The translations under genes were made by a program, and so were the position numbers. Of a stretch of DNA of 64,000 nt, positions 8,411 to 18,290 are shown piece after piece. This DNA is from Streptomyces tirandamycinicus. Lineage in GTDB: Bacteria; Actinomycetota; Actinomycetes; Streptomycetales; Streptomycetaceae. The notes beneath the pieces are model-generated. The model did not search any database. It was not told the DNA's origin and saw only the letters and a list, made by a program, of their open reading frames with translations. Location of the stretch: positions 2,037,001 through 2,101,000 of the forward strand of contig NZ_CP029188.1 of assembly GCF_003097515.1 (NCBI RefSeq), written 5' to 3'. Each line of letters opens with the position of its first letter. The first letter of the stretch is position 1.

Positions 8411-9451
8411 ATGCCCCATGCCCGCGCTTCCCATCTCACCCGTCGCGGCCTGCTCGCGGCGGGCGGCGTTCTCGGCCTCACCGCCGCCCTCTCCGCCTGC
8501 GGTTCCGGCGACAAGGAGGAGTCCACCTCCGACGCGAAGCAGTCCGGCCCCTGGCAGTTCAAGGACGACCGCGGCCAGGTCGCCGAGGCCAAGGCCACGC
8601 CGAAGAACATCGTCGCCTTCACCGGCATGGCGGCCGCGCTGCACGACTTCGGCATCGAGGTGAAGGGCGTCTTCGGCCCCACGTACGTCGAGGACAAGGC
8701 CAAGGGGACCAGGGCACCGGACGTCCAGGCGGGCGATCTCGACATCGACAAGGTCAAGATCCTCGGCAACGTCTGGGGCGAGTTCAACGTCGAGCAGTAC
8801 GCGGCGCTGGCCCCGGACCTGCTCATCACCGACATGTGGGAGAAGGACGCCCTCTGGTACGTGCCGGACCAGTCCAAGGACAAGATCCTGAAGCTGGCCC
8901 CGAGCGTCGCCCTGTCGGCCGCCGACCGGTCGATGCCGAAGGTCCTCCAGCGCCACGTCGAACTGGCCGAGTCCCTCGGCGCCGACGTCGAGGCCAAGAA
9001 GGTCACGGACGCCAAGGCCGCCTTCGAGAAGGCCGCGGCCCGGCTGCGCGCCGCCGCCAAGGCCAAGCCCGAGATCAAGGTGCTGGTCGGCTCCGCGAGC
9101 GCCGACCTGTTCTATGTCTCCAGCCCGGCGCGACCCACCGACACGCTCTACTTCAAGGAGCTCGGCGTCAACTTCGTGACGCCCGCGAAGCTCGACGCCG
9201 GCGGCTGGTTCGAGGGCCTCAGCTGGGAGAACGTCGACAGGTACCAGGCCGACATCATCATGATGGACAACCGCGCCTCGGCCCTCCAGCCCGACGCCCT
9301 GACGTCCAAGCCGACCTGGGCCCAGCTGCCCGCCGTGAAGGCCGGCCAGGTCGTCCCGCGGGTCACCGAGCCGATCTACTCGTACGAGAAGTGCACCCCG
9401 ATCCTCGACGACCTGGCCCAGGCCATCGAGAACGCGAAGAAGGTCGCCTGA
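8411..9451 (+). CDS. desE: Ferric-siderophore (ferrioxamine) binding lipoprotein
   Basis: 346 residues. The N terminus carries twin arginines (TRRGLLAAGG) and a lipobox ending in Cys30 (LSAC), so it is exported and anchored on the outer face of the membrane. The rest is a FecB/PeriBP class III fold. It captures ferrioxamines for an ABC importer. It sits behind an iron box and next to the siderophore-interacting reductase and the desABCD biosynthesis genes, which makes the ligand assignment strong. No permease or ATPase gene lies beside it here, so these are probably encoded elsewhere. Confidence 0.9.
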   Translation: MPHARASHLTRRGLLAAGGVLGLTAALSACGSGDKEESTSDAKQSGPWQFKDDRGQVAEAKATPKNIVAFTGMAAALHDFGIEVKGVFGPTYVEDKAKGTRAPDVQAGDLDIDKVKILGNVWGEFNVEQYAALAPDLLITDMWEKDALWYVPDQSKDKILKLAPSVALSAADRSMPKVLQRHVELAESLGADVEAKKVTDAKAAFEKAAARLRAAAKAKPEIKVLVGSASADLFYVSSPARPTDTLYFKELGVNFVTPAKLDAGGWFEGLSWENVDRYQADIIMMDNRASALQPDALTSKPTWAQLPAVKAGQVVPRVTEPIYSYEKCTPILDDLAQAIENAKKVA

Positions 9452-9454
9452 CCC

Positions 9455-10333
9455 ATGCCGACAGCCGCGGCCGCCCCGTTTCGCTTCTTCCCTCTCCAGG
9501 TCGTGCGGACACGGCGGCTCGGCCCGTCGCTGATCCGCGTCACCTTCGGCGGGGGCGCGTCCAGGGCCGAGGGATCCGGCGGCGAGGCCCTCCGGGGCTT
9601 CGCCTCCGGTGGGCGCGACCAGTCCCTCTCGCTCTTCCTGCCGCGTCCGGGGCAGAAGGAGCCGGTCATCCCGCTCCCCGGCGAGCAGGACATGTACGCG
9701 CGCCTCGGCGCCTGGCGGGCGCTGCCGGACGACGAGCGGGCCGTGATGCGCTCGTACACGGTCCGCGCACAGCGCCCGGACGCCGGTGAACACGGCGAGA
9801 TCGACATCGACTTCGCGGTCCACGAGGACGGCGGTCCGGCATGCCGCTGGGCGCAGCAGGCCTCCACCGGAGACCGGGTGACGGTCCTCGGCCCCGCGGC
9901 CGCCGACAACACCGCGGTCCGCTTCCGGCCGCCCGAGGACGCCGACTCGGTGCTGATCTGGGCGGACGAGACGGCGCTGCCCGCAGCGGCGGCCGCGCTG
10001 GAGTGGCTGCCGTCCGGGGTCCGAGCACAGGTCTGGATCGAGGTGCCGCACGCCGGGGACCGGATGGAGCTCACGACCTCGGCCGAGGCCACCGTCACCT
10101 GGCTGGTGCGGGACGAGGGAGCGCCTCCGGCCGTCGAGGCGGTGCGCGCCGCCGAGTTCGCCGGGTCCGCCCCGTACGCCTGGATCGCCGGCGAGTCGGG
10201 CTCGGTGAAGGCGTTGCGCCGTCATCTCGTGAACGAGCGTGGACTCGACCGCCGCCGGGTCACGTTCGTCGGCTACTGGCGCAAGGGCCTCAGCGAGGAC
10301 GCCCTGCGCGAGGCCCCCGACGACGATTCGTAG
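9455..10333 (+). CDS. desF: Siderophore-interacting protein (FAD/NAD(P)H ferric-siderophore reductase family)
   Basis: 292 residues. The N-terminal ferredoxin-reductase-like FAD domain includes MRSYTVRAQRP (the RxYT flavin motif, about residue 92), and the C-terminal domain is SIP type (WIAGESGSVKALRRHL, FVGYWRKGLSEDAL). Such proteins reduce ferric siderophore in the cytoplasm to release iron. The gene starts 3 bp after desE and shares its iron-regulated promoter. A perfect 11-bp stem-loop follows at 10346. Confidence 0.9.
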   Translation: MPTAAAAPFRFFPLQVVRTRRLGPSLIRVTFGGGASRAEGSGGEALRGFASGGRDQSLSLFLPRPGQKEPVIPLPGEQDMYARLGAWRALPDDERAVMRSYTVRAQRPDAGEHGEIDIDFAVHEDGGPACRWAQQASTGDRVTVLGPAAADNTAVRFRPPEDADSVLIWADETALPAAAAALEWLPSGVRAQVWIEVPHAGDRMELTTSAEATVTWLVRDEGAPPAVEAVRAAEFAGSAPYAWIAGESGSVKALRRHLVNERGLDRRRVTFVGYWRKGLSEDALREAPDDDS

Positions 10334-10345
10334 GAACCTCCGCCG

Positions 10346-10381
10346 GACCGGCCCCGTCGACACCCGTCGGCGGGGCCGGTC
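10346..10381 (+). terminator. Stem-loop after desF
   Basis: GACCGGCCCCG (10346-10356) pairs perfectly with CGGGGCCGGTC (10371-10381) around a 14-base loop. There is no T-run, as is common in Streptomyces. Confidence 0.65.
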
Positions 10382-10465
10382 TGCCGTGCGCGCGCGGCCC
10401 GTGGAGCCGGGTGTGAGCCAACTCGCTGCAGGTTCCGCGCGGTAGGGGCGGACGGAGGGCGGGAT

Positions 10466-10484
10466 TCAGGTTAGGCTAACCTAA
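10466..10484. promoter_or_regulatory. Iron box (DmdR1-type operator) of desABCD
   Basis: TCAGGTTAGGCTAACCTAA differs from the 19-bp consensus at a single position. It lies 76 bp before desA and would couple desferrioxamine synthesis to iron starvation. Confidence 0.93.
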
Positions 10485-10560
10485 GTCCCAGCCGCCCCAC
10501 GGTCCGCTCCTGCCCCAGGGGCGGACCGTGACATGTCCCCGCACCGGGAGGACCCCCACC

Positions 10561-12012
10561 ATGCGCTCGCACCTGCTCAACGGCACAACGGCGGAGCTCT
10601 ACCGCAGCTCGGTGACCGAAGGGGTCGAGCGGGTGGCGAGCAAACTCGCCACCACCAGGCGGCCGTTCACCGGCGTCTCCCCTGACGAGCTGGCCCCGGC
10701 GATCGCCGCGGTCGACCTCGACCAGCCGCTCGGCGACTCCTCCGCCGCGCTGGACGAACTGGAGCGGGTGTACCTGCGCGACGCGGTCTACTTCCACCAC
10801 CCGCGCTACCTCGGCCACCTCAACTGCCCCGTCGTCATCCCCGCGGTACTGGCCGAGGCCGTCCTCTCCGCCGTCAACTCCTCCCTGGACACCTGGGACC
10901 AGAGCGCGGGCGGCACCCTGATCGAGCGAAAGCTCATCGACTGGACCACCCGGCGGATCGGCCTCGGCCCGGCCGCCGACGGCGTGTTCACCAGCGGGGG
11001 CACCCAGTCCAACCTCCAGGCGATGCTGCTCGCCCGCGAGGAGGTGAAGCCCGCGGACCGGGAGGACCTGTCGAAGCTGCGCGTCTTCGCCTCCGAATGC
11101 AGCCACTTCAGCGTCCAGAAGTCCGCCACCCTCCTGGGCCTCGGCGCGGACGCCGTGGTGTCCGTGCCCGTCGACCGCGACCGGCGCATGCAGACCGTCG
11201 CCCTCGCCGCCGAGCTGGAGAAGTGCCGGCGCACCGGACTTGTCCCCATGGCGGTCGTCGCCACCGCCGGCACCACCGACTTCGGCTCCATCGACCCGCT
11301 GCCCGAGATCGCCGCGCTGTGCGACGAGTACGGCGCCTGGATGCACGTCGACGCCGCCTACGGCTGCGGACTGCTCGCCTCGCCGACCCGCCGGGCGCTC
11401 CTGGAGGGCATCCAGCACGCCGACTCGGTGACCGTGGACTACCACAAGTCGTTCTTCCAGCCCGTGAGTTCGTCCGCCGTGCTGGTGCGGGACGGCGCCA
11501 CGCTGCGGCACGCCACCTACCACGCGGACTACCTCAACCCCCGGCGCACGGTGGAGGAGAAGATCCCCAACCAGGTGGACAAGTCCCTGCAGACCACCCG
11601 CCGCTTCGACGCCCTGAAGCTGTGGATGACCCTGCGCGTCATGGGCGCGGACGGGGTGGGCCGGCTCTTCGACGAGGTGTGCGACCTCGCCGCCGAGGGC
11701 TGGCGGCTGCTCGCCGCCGACCCCCGCTACGACGTCGTCGCCGAGCCCCGGCTGTCCACCCTGGTCTTCCGCTACATCCCGGAGCGGGTCGCCTCCCCCG
11801 CGGAGATCGACCGCGCGAACCTGTACGCCCGCAAGGCCCTGTTCGCCTCAGGGGAGGCCGTCGTCGCCGGAACCAAGGTCGACGGCCGCCAGTACCTGAA
11901 GTTCACCCTGCTCAACCCCGAGACGACCGCGTCCGACATCGCCGCCGTCCTCGACCTCATAGCCGGCCACGCCGAGCAGTACCTTGGAGAGAACCTTGTC
12001 CACGCCTCGTGA
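10561..12012 (+). CDS. desA: Lysine decarboxylase of desferrioxamine biosynthesis
   Basis: 483 residues, PLP-dependent group II decarboxylase. HVDAAYGCG holds the Asp that contacts the pyridine nitrogen, and [10 protein letters not shown] holds the Schiff-base Lys296. It converts lysine to cadaverine, the first step to desferrioxamines B and E. I start at the ATG at 10561, which has GGGAGG upstream. The next gene begins inside its 3' end, so desA and desB are translationally linked. Confidence 0.93.
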   Translation: MRSHLLNGTTAELYRSSVTEGVERVASKLATTRRPFTGVSPDELAPAIAAVDLDQPLGDSSAALDELERVYLRDAVYFHHPRYLGHLNCPVVIPAVLAEAVLSAVNSSLDTWDQSAGGTLIERKLIDWTTRRIGLGPAADGVFTSGGTQSNLQAMLLAREEVKPADREDLSKLRVFASECSHFSVQKSATLLGLGADAVVSVPVDRDRRMQTVALAAELEKCRRTGLVPMAVVATAGTTDFGSIDPLPEIAALCDEYGAWMHVDAAYGCGLLASPTRRALLEGIQHADSVTVDYHKSFFQPVSSSAVLVRDGATLRHATYHADYLNPRRTVEEKIPNQVDKSLQTTRRFDALKLWMTLRVMGADGVGRLFDEVCDLAAEGWRLLAADPRYDVVAEPRLSTLVFRYIPERVASPAEIDRANLYARKALFASGEAVVAGTKVDGRQYLKFTLLNPETTASDIAAVLDLIAGHAEQYLGENLVHAS

Positions 12013-13276
12013 GCACCGTGACATCCACGATTTCATCGGGATCGGGCTCGGTCCGTTCAACCTCGGCCTCGCCTGCCTCACCGAGCCCGTCGAGGAGCTG
12101 AACGGTCTCTTCCTCGAGTCCAAGCCGGACTTCGAGTGGCACTCCGGCATGTTCCTCGACGGCGCCCATCTGCAGACGCCGTTCATGTCGGACCTGGTCA
12201 CCCTCGCCGACCCGACGTCGCCGTACTCCTTCCTCAACTACCTCAAGGAGAAGGGCCGGCTCTACTCGTTCTACATCCGCGAGAACTTCTACCCGCTGCG
12301 CACCGAGTACAACGACTACTGCCGCTGGGCCGCGGCCAAGCTGAGCAGCATCCGCTTCGGCACCACGGTCACCCGGGTCGAGTTCGAGGCGGCGGACGAG
12401 GTCTACGCCGTGCACACGGCCGCCGGCGAGACGTTCCGCGCGCGCAGACTCGTCCTGGGCACCGGCACCCCGCCGTACGTCCCGGACTCCTGCCGGGACC
12501 TCGGCGGCGACTTCATCCACAACTCGCGTTACCTCCAGGCCAGGGAGGAGCTGCGGAAGAAGGAGTCGATCACCCTGGTCGGCAGCGGCCAGAGCGCCGC
12601 GGAGATCTACTACGACCTGCTCTCCGAGATCGACGTGCACGGCTACCGGCTCAACTGGGTCACCCGCTCCCCGCGGTTCTTCCCGCTGGAGTACACCAAG
12701 CTGACCCTGGAGATGACCTCCCCCGAGTACGTGGACTACTTCCACGCACTGCCGGAGGCCACCCGCTACCGGCTGGAGACCCGGCAGAAGAGCCTCTTCA
12801 AGGGCATCGACGGCGACCTGATCAACGAGATCTTCGACCTGCTGTACCAGAAGAACCTCGGCGGCCCGGTGCCGACCCGCCTGCTCACCAACACCGCTCT
12901 GTGCTCGGCCTCCTACCAGGACGGCTCGTACACGTTGGGGCTGCGCCAGGAGGAGCAGGAGAAGGACTTCGAGATCCGGACCGAGGGCCTGGTCCTCGCC
13001 ACGGGCTACCGGTACACCGTCCCCGGCTTCCTCGAGCCCGTGCACGACCGGCTGCGCTGGGACGGCCGGGGCCGCTTCGACATCGCCCGCAACTACTCGA
13101 TCGACACCACGGGACGCGGCGTCTTCCTGCAGAACGCGGGGGTGCACACTCACTCCGTCACCTCGCCCGACCTGGGCATGGGCGCGTACCGCAACGCCTA
13201 CATCATCGCCGAGATGCTCGGCAGTGAGTACTACCCCGTGGAGAAGACCATCGCGTTCCAGGAGTTCGCCGTATGA
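11996..13276 (+). CDS. desB: Cadaverine N-hydroxylase (flavin monooxygenase)
   Basis: 426 residues from TTG at 11996, chosen because GGAGAG stands four bases upstream; another TTG at 11984 would add four residues. The family is lysine/ornithine N-monooxygenase. It shows FAD site [19 protein letters not shown] site [16 protein letters not shown], and the C-terminal ATGYRYTVP. It hydroxylates cadaverine to N-hydroxycadaverine using FAD, NADPH and O2. It overlaps desA by 17 bases and desC by 4 (ATGA). Confidence 0.92.
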   Translation: MSTPREHRDIHDFIGIGLGPFNLGLACLTEPVEELNGLFLESKPDFEWHSGMFLDGAHLQTPFMSDLVTLADPTSPYSFLNYLKEKGRLYSFYIRENFYPLRTEYNDYCRWAAAKLSSIRFGTTVTRVEFEAADEVYAVHTAAGETFRARRLVLGTGTPPYVPDSCRDLGGDFIHNSRYLQAREELRKKESITLVGSGQSAAEIYYDLLSEIDVHGYRLNWVTRSPRFFPLEYTKLTLEMTSPEYVDYFHALPEATRYRLETRQKSLFKGIDGDLINEIFDLLYQKNLGGPVPTRLLTNTALCSASYQDGSYTLGLRQEEQEKDFEIRTEGLVLATGYRYTVPGFLEPVHDRLRWDGRGRFDIARNYSIDTTGRGVFLQNAGVHTHSVTSPDLGMGAYRNAYIIAEMLGSEYYPVEKTIAFQEFAV

Positions 13277-13941
13277 GCACCACCGCCCCCGCCCTGGGGA
13301 CGTTCTCCTTCCGTCCCCTCGATCTTTCCCCTACCTCCGGTGGGGAGACCCCACCCCCTACCTCCGGTGGGGAGACCCCACCCCCTACCTCCGGTGGGCA
13401 CGGCCCAACCCCCACCTCCGGTGGGCACGCCCCCAGCGACGCCGAGCTGCTGCACCGGTGGGTCACCGACCCCAAGGCCGCGTTCTGGATGATGCAGGAC
13501 GCGAGACTGGAGGACGTCGAGCGCGAGTACATGAGGATCGCCGCGCACGAGCACCACGACGCGTTCATGGGGCTGCACGACGGCGAGCCGGCCTTCCTGA
13601 TGGAGCGCTACGACCCGCGCCATGTGGAGCTGGTCGGTCTGTACGAGCCCGAGCCGGGCGACGTCGGCATGCACTTCCTGGTCGCCCCGACCGGCACCCC
13701 GATCCACGGATTCACCCGGGCCGTGATCACCGCGGTGATGCGGGAGCTGTTCGCCGACCCGGCGACGCGCCGGGTGGTCGTCGAACCGGACGTCGGCAAC
13801 AAGGCCGTACACGCGCTCAACGAGGCGGTCGGCTTCGTGCCCGAGCGGGAGATACAGAAGCCCGAGAAGAGGGCGCTGCTGAGCTTCTGCACGCGTGAGC
13901 GGTTCGAGGCGGCCGTCGGCGGCGCGGAGGTGCCGCGATGA
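13273..13941 (+). CDS. desC: N-hydroxycadaverine acyltransferase with a repeat-expanded N terminus
   Basis: 222 residues, GNAT/RhbD-like acyltransferase ([38 protein letters not shown]). It transfers acetyl, succinyl or longer acyl groups to N-hydroxycadaverine, giving the hydroxamate unit for DesD. From about residue 18 to 55 the protein has four tandem PTSGG-type repeats encoded by a 27-bp DNA repeat. I recall the S. coelicolor protein as about 185 residues, so the repeat accounts for the extra length. The insert falls before the catalytic domain and is probably tolerated as a floppy extension. ATGA overlaps link it to desB and desD. Confidence 0.9.
   Translation: MSTTAPALGTFSFRPLDLSPTSGGETPPPTSGGETPPPTSGGHGPTPTSGGHAPSDAELLHRWVTDPKAAFWMMQDARLEDVEREYMRIAAHEHHDAFMGLHDGEPAFLMERYDPRHVELVGLYEPEPGDVGMHFLVAPTGTPIHGFTRAVITAVMRELFADPATRRVVVEPDVGNKAVHALNEAVGFVPEREIQKPEKRALLSFCTRERFEAAVGGAEVPR
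13329..13432. repeat. 27-bp tandem repeat inside desC (four units)
   Basis: The unit core CCTACCTCCGGTGGGGAGAC occurs twice intact from about 13330, followed by two units in which GGGGAGAC has changed to GGGCACG. Each unit contains the inverted pair CCCC-ACCTCCGGTGGGG, so it can fold into hairpins. It keeps frame. Confidence 0.85.
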
Positions 13942-15719
13942 GCACGGCGATCGACAGCGTCTCCCACCTCACCCCCGAGCTGTGGGCGGAGGCCAACCGG
14001 CAGCTGGTCCGCAAGGGCCTCGCCGAGTTCGCCCACGAGCGGCTGCTCGCGCCGAGGGACCTCGGCGACGGCCGCTGGGCGGTGCCCAGCGACGACGGCA
14101 GGACCGAGTACCGGTTCGCCGCCGGGCGGCTGGCGCTCGACCACTGGCAGGTCGAGGCGGACTCCGTGACCCGCCACCGCGACGGCGCGGAACTCCCGCT
14201 GGACGCACTGGAGTTCTTCACCGAACTGCGCGGCGCACTCGGCCTGTCCGACGAGATCCTGCCGGTGTACCTGGAGGAGATCTCCTCCACCCTGTCCGGC
14301 ACGGCGTACAAGCTCACCAAGCCCGAGGTGTCCGCGGCCGAGCTCGGCCGCGCCGGGTTCCAGGACATCGAGACCGGGATGACCGAGGGCCACCCCTGCT
14401 TCGTCGCCAACAACGGACGGCTCGGCTTCGGCATCCACGAGTACCACCGGTACGCGCCGGAGGCCGCGGCCCCGGTCCGGCTGCTGTGGGTGGCCGCGCA
14501 CCGCTCGCGCGCCGCGTTCACCTCGTGCGCGGACCTCGGCTACGAGAACCTGATGCGGGCCGAGCTGGGGCAGGCGGCGCTCGACCGGTTCGACGCCCGG
14601 CTGCGCGGGCTCGGGCTGGACCCGGCGGACTACCTGCTGATGCCCGTCCACCCCTGGCAGTGGTGGAACAAGCTCTCCGTCACCTTCGCCGCCGAGGTGG
14701 CCCGGCGGCGGCTGGTCCTGCTCGGCGAGGGCGACGACGAGTACCTCGCCCAGCAGTCCATCCGCACCTTCTTCAACACCAGCGACCCGTCGAAGCACTA
14801 TGTGAAGACGGCGATGTCCGTGATCAACATGGGCTTCATGCGGGGGCTGTCCGCCGCGTACATGGAGGCCACGCCCGCCATCAACGACTGGCTCGCCGGG
14901 CTGATCGCGAGCGACGACGTGCTGACCGCCGCACGCTTCTCGATCATCCGCGAGCGGGCCGCGGTCGGGTACCGGCACCTGGAGTACGAGGCCGCGACGG
15001 ACCGCTTCTCCCCCTACCGGAAGATGCTGGCCGCGCTCTGGCGCGAGAGCCCGGTGCCCACCCTCCAGGACGGGGAGCGGCTGGCGACGATGGCCGCGCT
15101 GCTGCACACCGACCGCTCCGGGAAGTCCCTCGCCGGCGCGCTGATCACCGAGTCGGGCCTGGCCCCCGAGCAGTGGCTGCGCCGCTACCTGGACGCCTAC
15201 CTGCTGCCGGTGCTGCACTGCTTCTACGCGTACGACCTGGTCTACATGCCGCACGGGGAGAACGTCATCCTGGTGCTCGGCGAGGACGGCACGGTGCAGC
15301 GCGCGATCTTCAAGGACATCGCCGAGGAGATCTGCGTGATGGACCCGGACGCGGTCCTTCCGCCCGCGGTCGAGCGGGTGCGCGCCGAGGTCCCCGAGGA
15401 CATGAAGCTGCTGTCGGTCTTCACCGACGTCTTCGACTGCTTCTTCCGGTTCCTCTCGGCGGCACTGGTCACCGAGGGCGTGCTCACCGAGGACGCGTTC
15501 TGGCGGACGGTCGCCGAGTGCGTCACCGGCTACCAGGAGTCGATGCCGCAGCTGGCGGACAAGTTCGCCCGGTACGACATGTTCGCCCCGGAGTTCGCGC
15601 TGTCCTGCCTCAACCGGCTCCAGCTGCGTGACAACAAGCAGATGGTGGACCTGGCCGACCCGTCGGGCGCCCTCCAGCTGGTGGGCGAGCTGGAGAACCC
15701 GATCGCGCGGTTCCGTTAG
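13938..15719 (+). CDS. desD: Desferrioxamine synthetase (NRPS-independent siderophore synthetase)
   Basis: 593 residues, IucA/IucC family with FhuF-like C-terminal domain. Motifs include GHPCFVANNGRLGFG, MPVHPWQWWNK (active-site His and Trp region), SIRTFFNTSDPSKHYVKTAMSV and YAYDLVYMPHGENVILVL. It uses ATP to oligomerise and cyclise N-acyl-N-hydroxycadaverines into desferrioxamines E and B. ATGA overlap with desC. It is the last gene of desABCD, followed by a short stem-loop. Confidence 0.95.
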   Translation: MSTAIDSVSHLTPELWAEANRQLVRKGLAEFAHERLLAPRDLGDGRWAVPSDDGRTEYRFAAGRLALDHWQVEADSVTRHRDGAELPLDALEFFTELRGALGLSDEILPVYLEEISSTLSGTAYKLTKPEVSAAELGRAGFQDIETGMTEGHPCFVANNGRLGFGIHEYHRYAPEAAAPVRLLWVAAHRSRAAFTSCADLGYENLMRAELGQAALDRFDARLRGLGLDPADYLLMPVHPWQWWNKLSVTFAAEVARRRLVLLGEGDDEYLAQQSIRTFFNTSDPSKHYVKTAMSVINMGFMRGLSAAYMEATPAINDWLAGLIASDDVLTAARFSIIRERAAVGYRHLEYEAATDRFSPYRKMLAALWRESPVPTLQDGERLATMAALLHTDRSGKSLAGALITESGLAPEQWLRRYLDAYLLPVLHCFYAYDLVYMPHGENVILVLGEDGTVQRAIFKDIAEEICVMDPDAVLPPAVERVRAEVPEDMKLLSVFTDVFDCFFRFLSAALVTEGVLTEDAFWRTVAECVTGYQESMPQLADKFARYDMFAPEFALSCLNRLQLRDNKQMVDLADPSGALQLVGELENPIARFR

Positions 15720-15747
15720 CCCCGCGGACCCCGGACCGGGCGGGCGT

Positions 15748-15772
15748 CCGGCGGAGTACGGTCCTCCGCCGG
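15748..15772 (+). terminator. Short stem-loop after desD
   Basis: CCGGCGGAG (15748-15756) pairs with CTCCGCCGG (15764-15772), loop of seven bases. Confidence 0.45.
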
Positions 15773-15856
15773 GCGTCCGCTCACGTGTCATGATCGCCGC
15801 GGCCGTGACCGCGGCGAGCGCCCCTCGTAGAGCAGGTCCAAGCACTCACTGTAACC

Positions 15857-16207
15857 ATGATCACGCAGGTTTATGCCCGAAATCGGGCAGGAATCTTGCG
15901 TTCAACCCCGACGGCACCCCAATATCTACGGGTGCTCGAACGCCGTACGTCGCATGACGACCTCATCGACCATCTGGTGCGCAGCACCGCGCTCCGGCGC
16001 GGTGAGGCGGCCCGGGTGGTGCTGGACGTGCTGGCGTTCTTCGACGAGACGACCGAGGAGTTCGTCCGCCGCCGCCACCGGGAGCTGCAGGCCGGCGGAG
16101 GCGTGAACACCGAGATCTTCGAACGGATCGCGGCCGAGCTGCCGCACCGCGCGGTGGCTCCCCCGGAGCTCTCGCTCCGGCAGCTGCGCCGCATCGTCTA
16201 CGGCTGA
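15857..16207 (+). CDS. Small conserved hypothetical protein
   Basis: 116 residues as written, helical and charged (DDLIDHLVRSTALRRGEAARVV, TEEFVRRRHRELQAGG, SLRQLRRIVYG). I do not recognise a family of known function; the HU-like DDLIDHLVRSTAL opening is suggestive but not enough. The ATG at 15857 lies before a perfect palindrome (15874-15889), so the true start may be the in-frame GTG at 15932 (VLERRTSHDDLIDHLV), giving 91 residues with all of the conserved-looking part. It reads toward glmS, about 90 bp upstream of it. Confidence 0.6.
   Translation: MITQVYARNRAGILRSTPTAPQYLRVLERRTSHDDLIDHLVRSTALRRGEAARVVLDVLAFFDETTEEFVRRRHRELQAGGGVNTEIFERIAAELPHRAVAPPELSLRQLRRIVYG
15874..15889. promoter_or_regulatory. 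Palindrome TGCCCGA-AA-TCGGGCA
   Basis: Perfect 7-bp arms around AA. It is a likely regulator site for the small downstream gene if that gene starts at the GTG at 15932. The binding protein is unknown. Confidence 0.4.
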
Positions 16208-16296
16208 GCCGCCACGGAGACCGCGTGCGCCGCGCACCCCGCGTGCGGCGCGGCCGGGCACACACACAGGAACGTCGTTGGAGGGGCAGAGACTCT

Positions 16297-18114
16297 ATGT
16301 GCGGAATCGTCGGTTACATCGGGAAGCGCGACGTCGCGCCGCTGCTGCTGGAGGGCCTGGCGCGGCTGGAGTACCGGGGCTACGACTCCGCGGGCATGGT
16401 GATCACCAGCCCCAAGAGCACCGGCCTGAAGATGGTCAAGGCCAAGGGCCGGGTCCGCGACCTGGAGGCCCGGGTCCCCAAGCGCTTCACCGGCACCACC
16501 GGTATCGCCCACACCCGCTGGGCCACCCACGGCGCCCCGAGCGACGTCAACTCGCACCCGCACCTGGACCCCGAGAACAAGGTCGCGGTGGTCCACAACG
16601 GCATCGTCGACAACGCCGACGAGCTGCGCGCCAAGCTGGAGGCCGACGGGGTCGTCTTCGCCTCCGAGACCGACACCGAGGTGATCACCCACCTGATCGC
16701 CCGCTCCCAGGCCGGAACCCTGGAGGAGAAGGTCCGCGAGGCGGTCAAGGTCATCGAGGGCACCTACGGCATCGCCGTGATGCACGCCGACTTCAGCGAC
16801 CGCATCGTGGTCGCGCGCAACGGCTCCCCCGTCATCCTCGGCGTCGGCGAGAAGGAGATGCTCGTCGCCTCCGACGTCGCCGCGCTGATCGCCCACACCC
16901 GCCAGGTCGTCACCCTCAACGACGGCGAGATGGCCACCCTGAAGGCCGACGACTTCCGGACCTACACCACCAGCGGCACCACGACCACCGCCACCCCCGA
17001 GACCGTCGAGTGGGAGGCCGCCTCGTACGACATGGGCGGCCACGACACCTACATGCACAAGGAGATCTCCGAGCAGCCCGACGCCGTGGACCGCGTGCTG
17101 CGCGGCCGGATCGACGACCGGTTCTCCACGGTGCACCTGGGCGGTCTGAACCTTGACGCCCGCGAGGCCCGCGGCATCCGCCGGGTCAAGATCCTCGGCT
17201 GCGGCACCTCGTACCACGCGGGTCTCATCGGTGCCGGGCTCATCGAGTCCCTGGCCCGCATCCCCGCCGACTCGGAGCCGGCCTCCGAGTTCCGCTACCG
17301 CAACCCGGTCGTGGACCCCGACACCCTCTACATCGCGGTCTCCCAGTCCGGTGAGACCTACGACGTGCTCGCGGCCGTCCAGGAGCTCAAGCGCAAGGGC
17401 GCCCGCGTCCTCGGCGTCGTGAACGTCGTCGGCTCCGCCATCGCCCGCGAGACGGACGGCGGCGTGTACGTGCACGCGGGCCCGGAGGTCTGCGTCGTCT
17501 CCACCAAGTGCTTCACCAACACGGTCGTCGCCTTCGCGCTGCTCGCGCTGCACCTGGGCCGCATCCGCGACCTGTCCGTCGCCGAAGGCAAGCGGATCAT
17601 CGAGGGCCTGCGCAGGCTGCCCGCCCAGATCTCCGAGATCCTCGAGTCCGAGGACGAGATCAGGAAGCTGGCGGACGAGTACGCCGAGGCCAAGTCGATG
17701 ATGTTCATCGGCCGGGTCCGCGGCTACCCGGTGGCGCTCGAGGCCTCCCTGAAGCTCAAGGAGATCTCCTACATCCACGCCGAGGCCTACCCGGCCTCCG
17801 AGCTGAAGCACGGCCCGCTGGCGCTGATCGAGCCGGCGCTGCCGACGGTCGCGATCGTCCCGGACGACGAGCTGCTGGAGAAGAACCGCGCCGCGCTGGA
17901 GGAGATCAAGGCCCGCAGCGGCCGGATCCTCGCGGTCGCCCACCAGGAGCAGGAGAAGGCCGACCACACGATCCTCGTCCCCAAGAACGAGGACGAGCTG
18001 GACCCGATCCTCATGGGGATCCCGCTCCAGCTCTTCGCCTACCACACCGCTCTGGCCCTCGGCCGGGACATCGACAAGCCGCGCAACCTGGCCAAGTCGG
18101 TCACCGTGGAGTAG
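16297..18114 (+). CDS. glmS: Glutamine-fructose-6-phosphate aminotransferase
   Basis: 605 residues. The start at 16297 puts Cys at position 2 (M-CGIVGYIGKRDVAPLL), the N-terminal nucleophile of the glutaminase domain exposed after Met removal. Two SIS sugar-phosphate domains follow (LGCGTSYHAGL and VSQSGETYDVLAA; then YPASELKHGPLALIE). It makes glucosamine-6-phosphate for cell-wall and amino-sugar synthesis. A longer reading from 16225 would bury the catalytic Cys and is rejected. I see no glmS ribozyme upstream. A very strong stem-loop follows at 18202. Confidence 0.95.
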   Translation: MCGIVGYIGKRDVAPLLLEGLARLEYRGYDSAGMVITSPKSTGLKMVKAKGRVRDLEARVPKRFTGTTGIAHTRWATHGAPSDVNSHPHLDPENKVAVVHNGIVDNADELRAKLEADGVVFASETDTEVITHLIARSQAGTLEEKVREAVKVIEGTYGIAVMHADFSDRIVVARNGSPVILGVGEKEMLVASDVAALIAHTRQVVTLNDGEMATLKADDFRTYTTSGTTTTATPETVEWEAASYDMGGHDTYMHKEISEQPDAVDRVLRGRIDDRFSTVHLGGLNLDAREARGIRRVKILGCGTSYHAGLIGAGLIESLARIPADSEPASEFRYRNPVVDPDTLYIAVSQSGETYDVLAAVQELKRKGARVLGVVNVVGSAIARETDGGVYVHAGPEVCVVSTKCFTNTVVAFALLALHLGRIRDLSVAEGKRIIEGLRRLPAQISEILESEDEIRKLADEYAEAKSMMFIGRVRGYPVALEASLKLKEISYIHAEAYPASELKHGPLALIEPALPTVAIVPDDELLEKNRAALEEIKARSGRILAVAHQEQEKADHTILVPKNEDELDPILMGIPLQLFAYHTALALGRDIDKPRNLAKSVTVE

Positions 18115-18201
18115 CTCCCGCCCGGCCCCGGCACGACCTCGGCCCCGCCCCGGTCCTGCCCCGGTCCTGCCCCGGTCCTGCCCCGGCCCCGCTCGGCGGA
18201 C

Positions 18202-18245
18202 GGCGACCCCCTTGCGCACGCCACCAGTGCCGCAAGGGGGTCGCC
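18202..18245 (+). terminator. Strong terminator after glmS
   Basis: GGCGACCCCCTTGCG (18202-18216) and CGCAAGGGGGTCGCC (18231-18245) form a perfect 15-bp stem with a 14-base loop, followed by TCTTT. Confidence 0.85.
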
Positions 18246-18290
18246 TCTTTCGTCGCCGGCGTGCAACCGCCCACGCCGGCGTCCCGCCGC

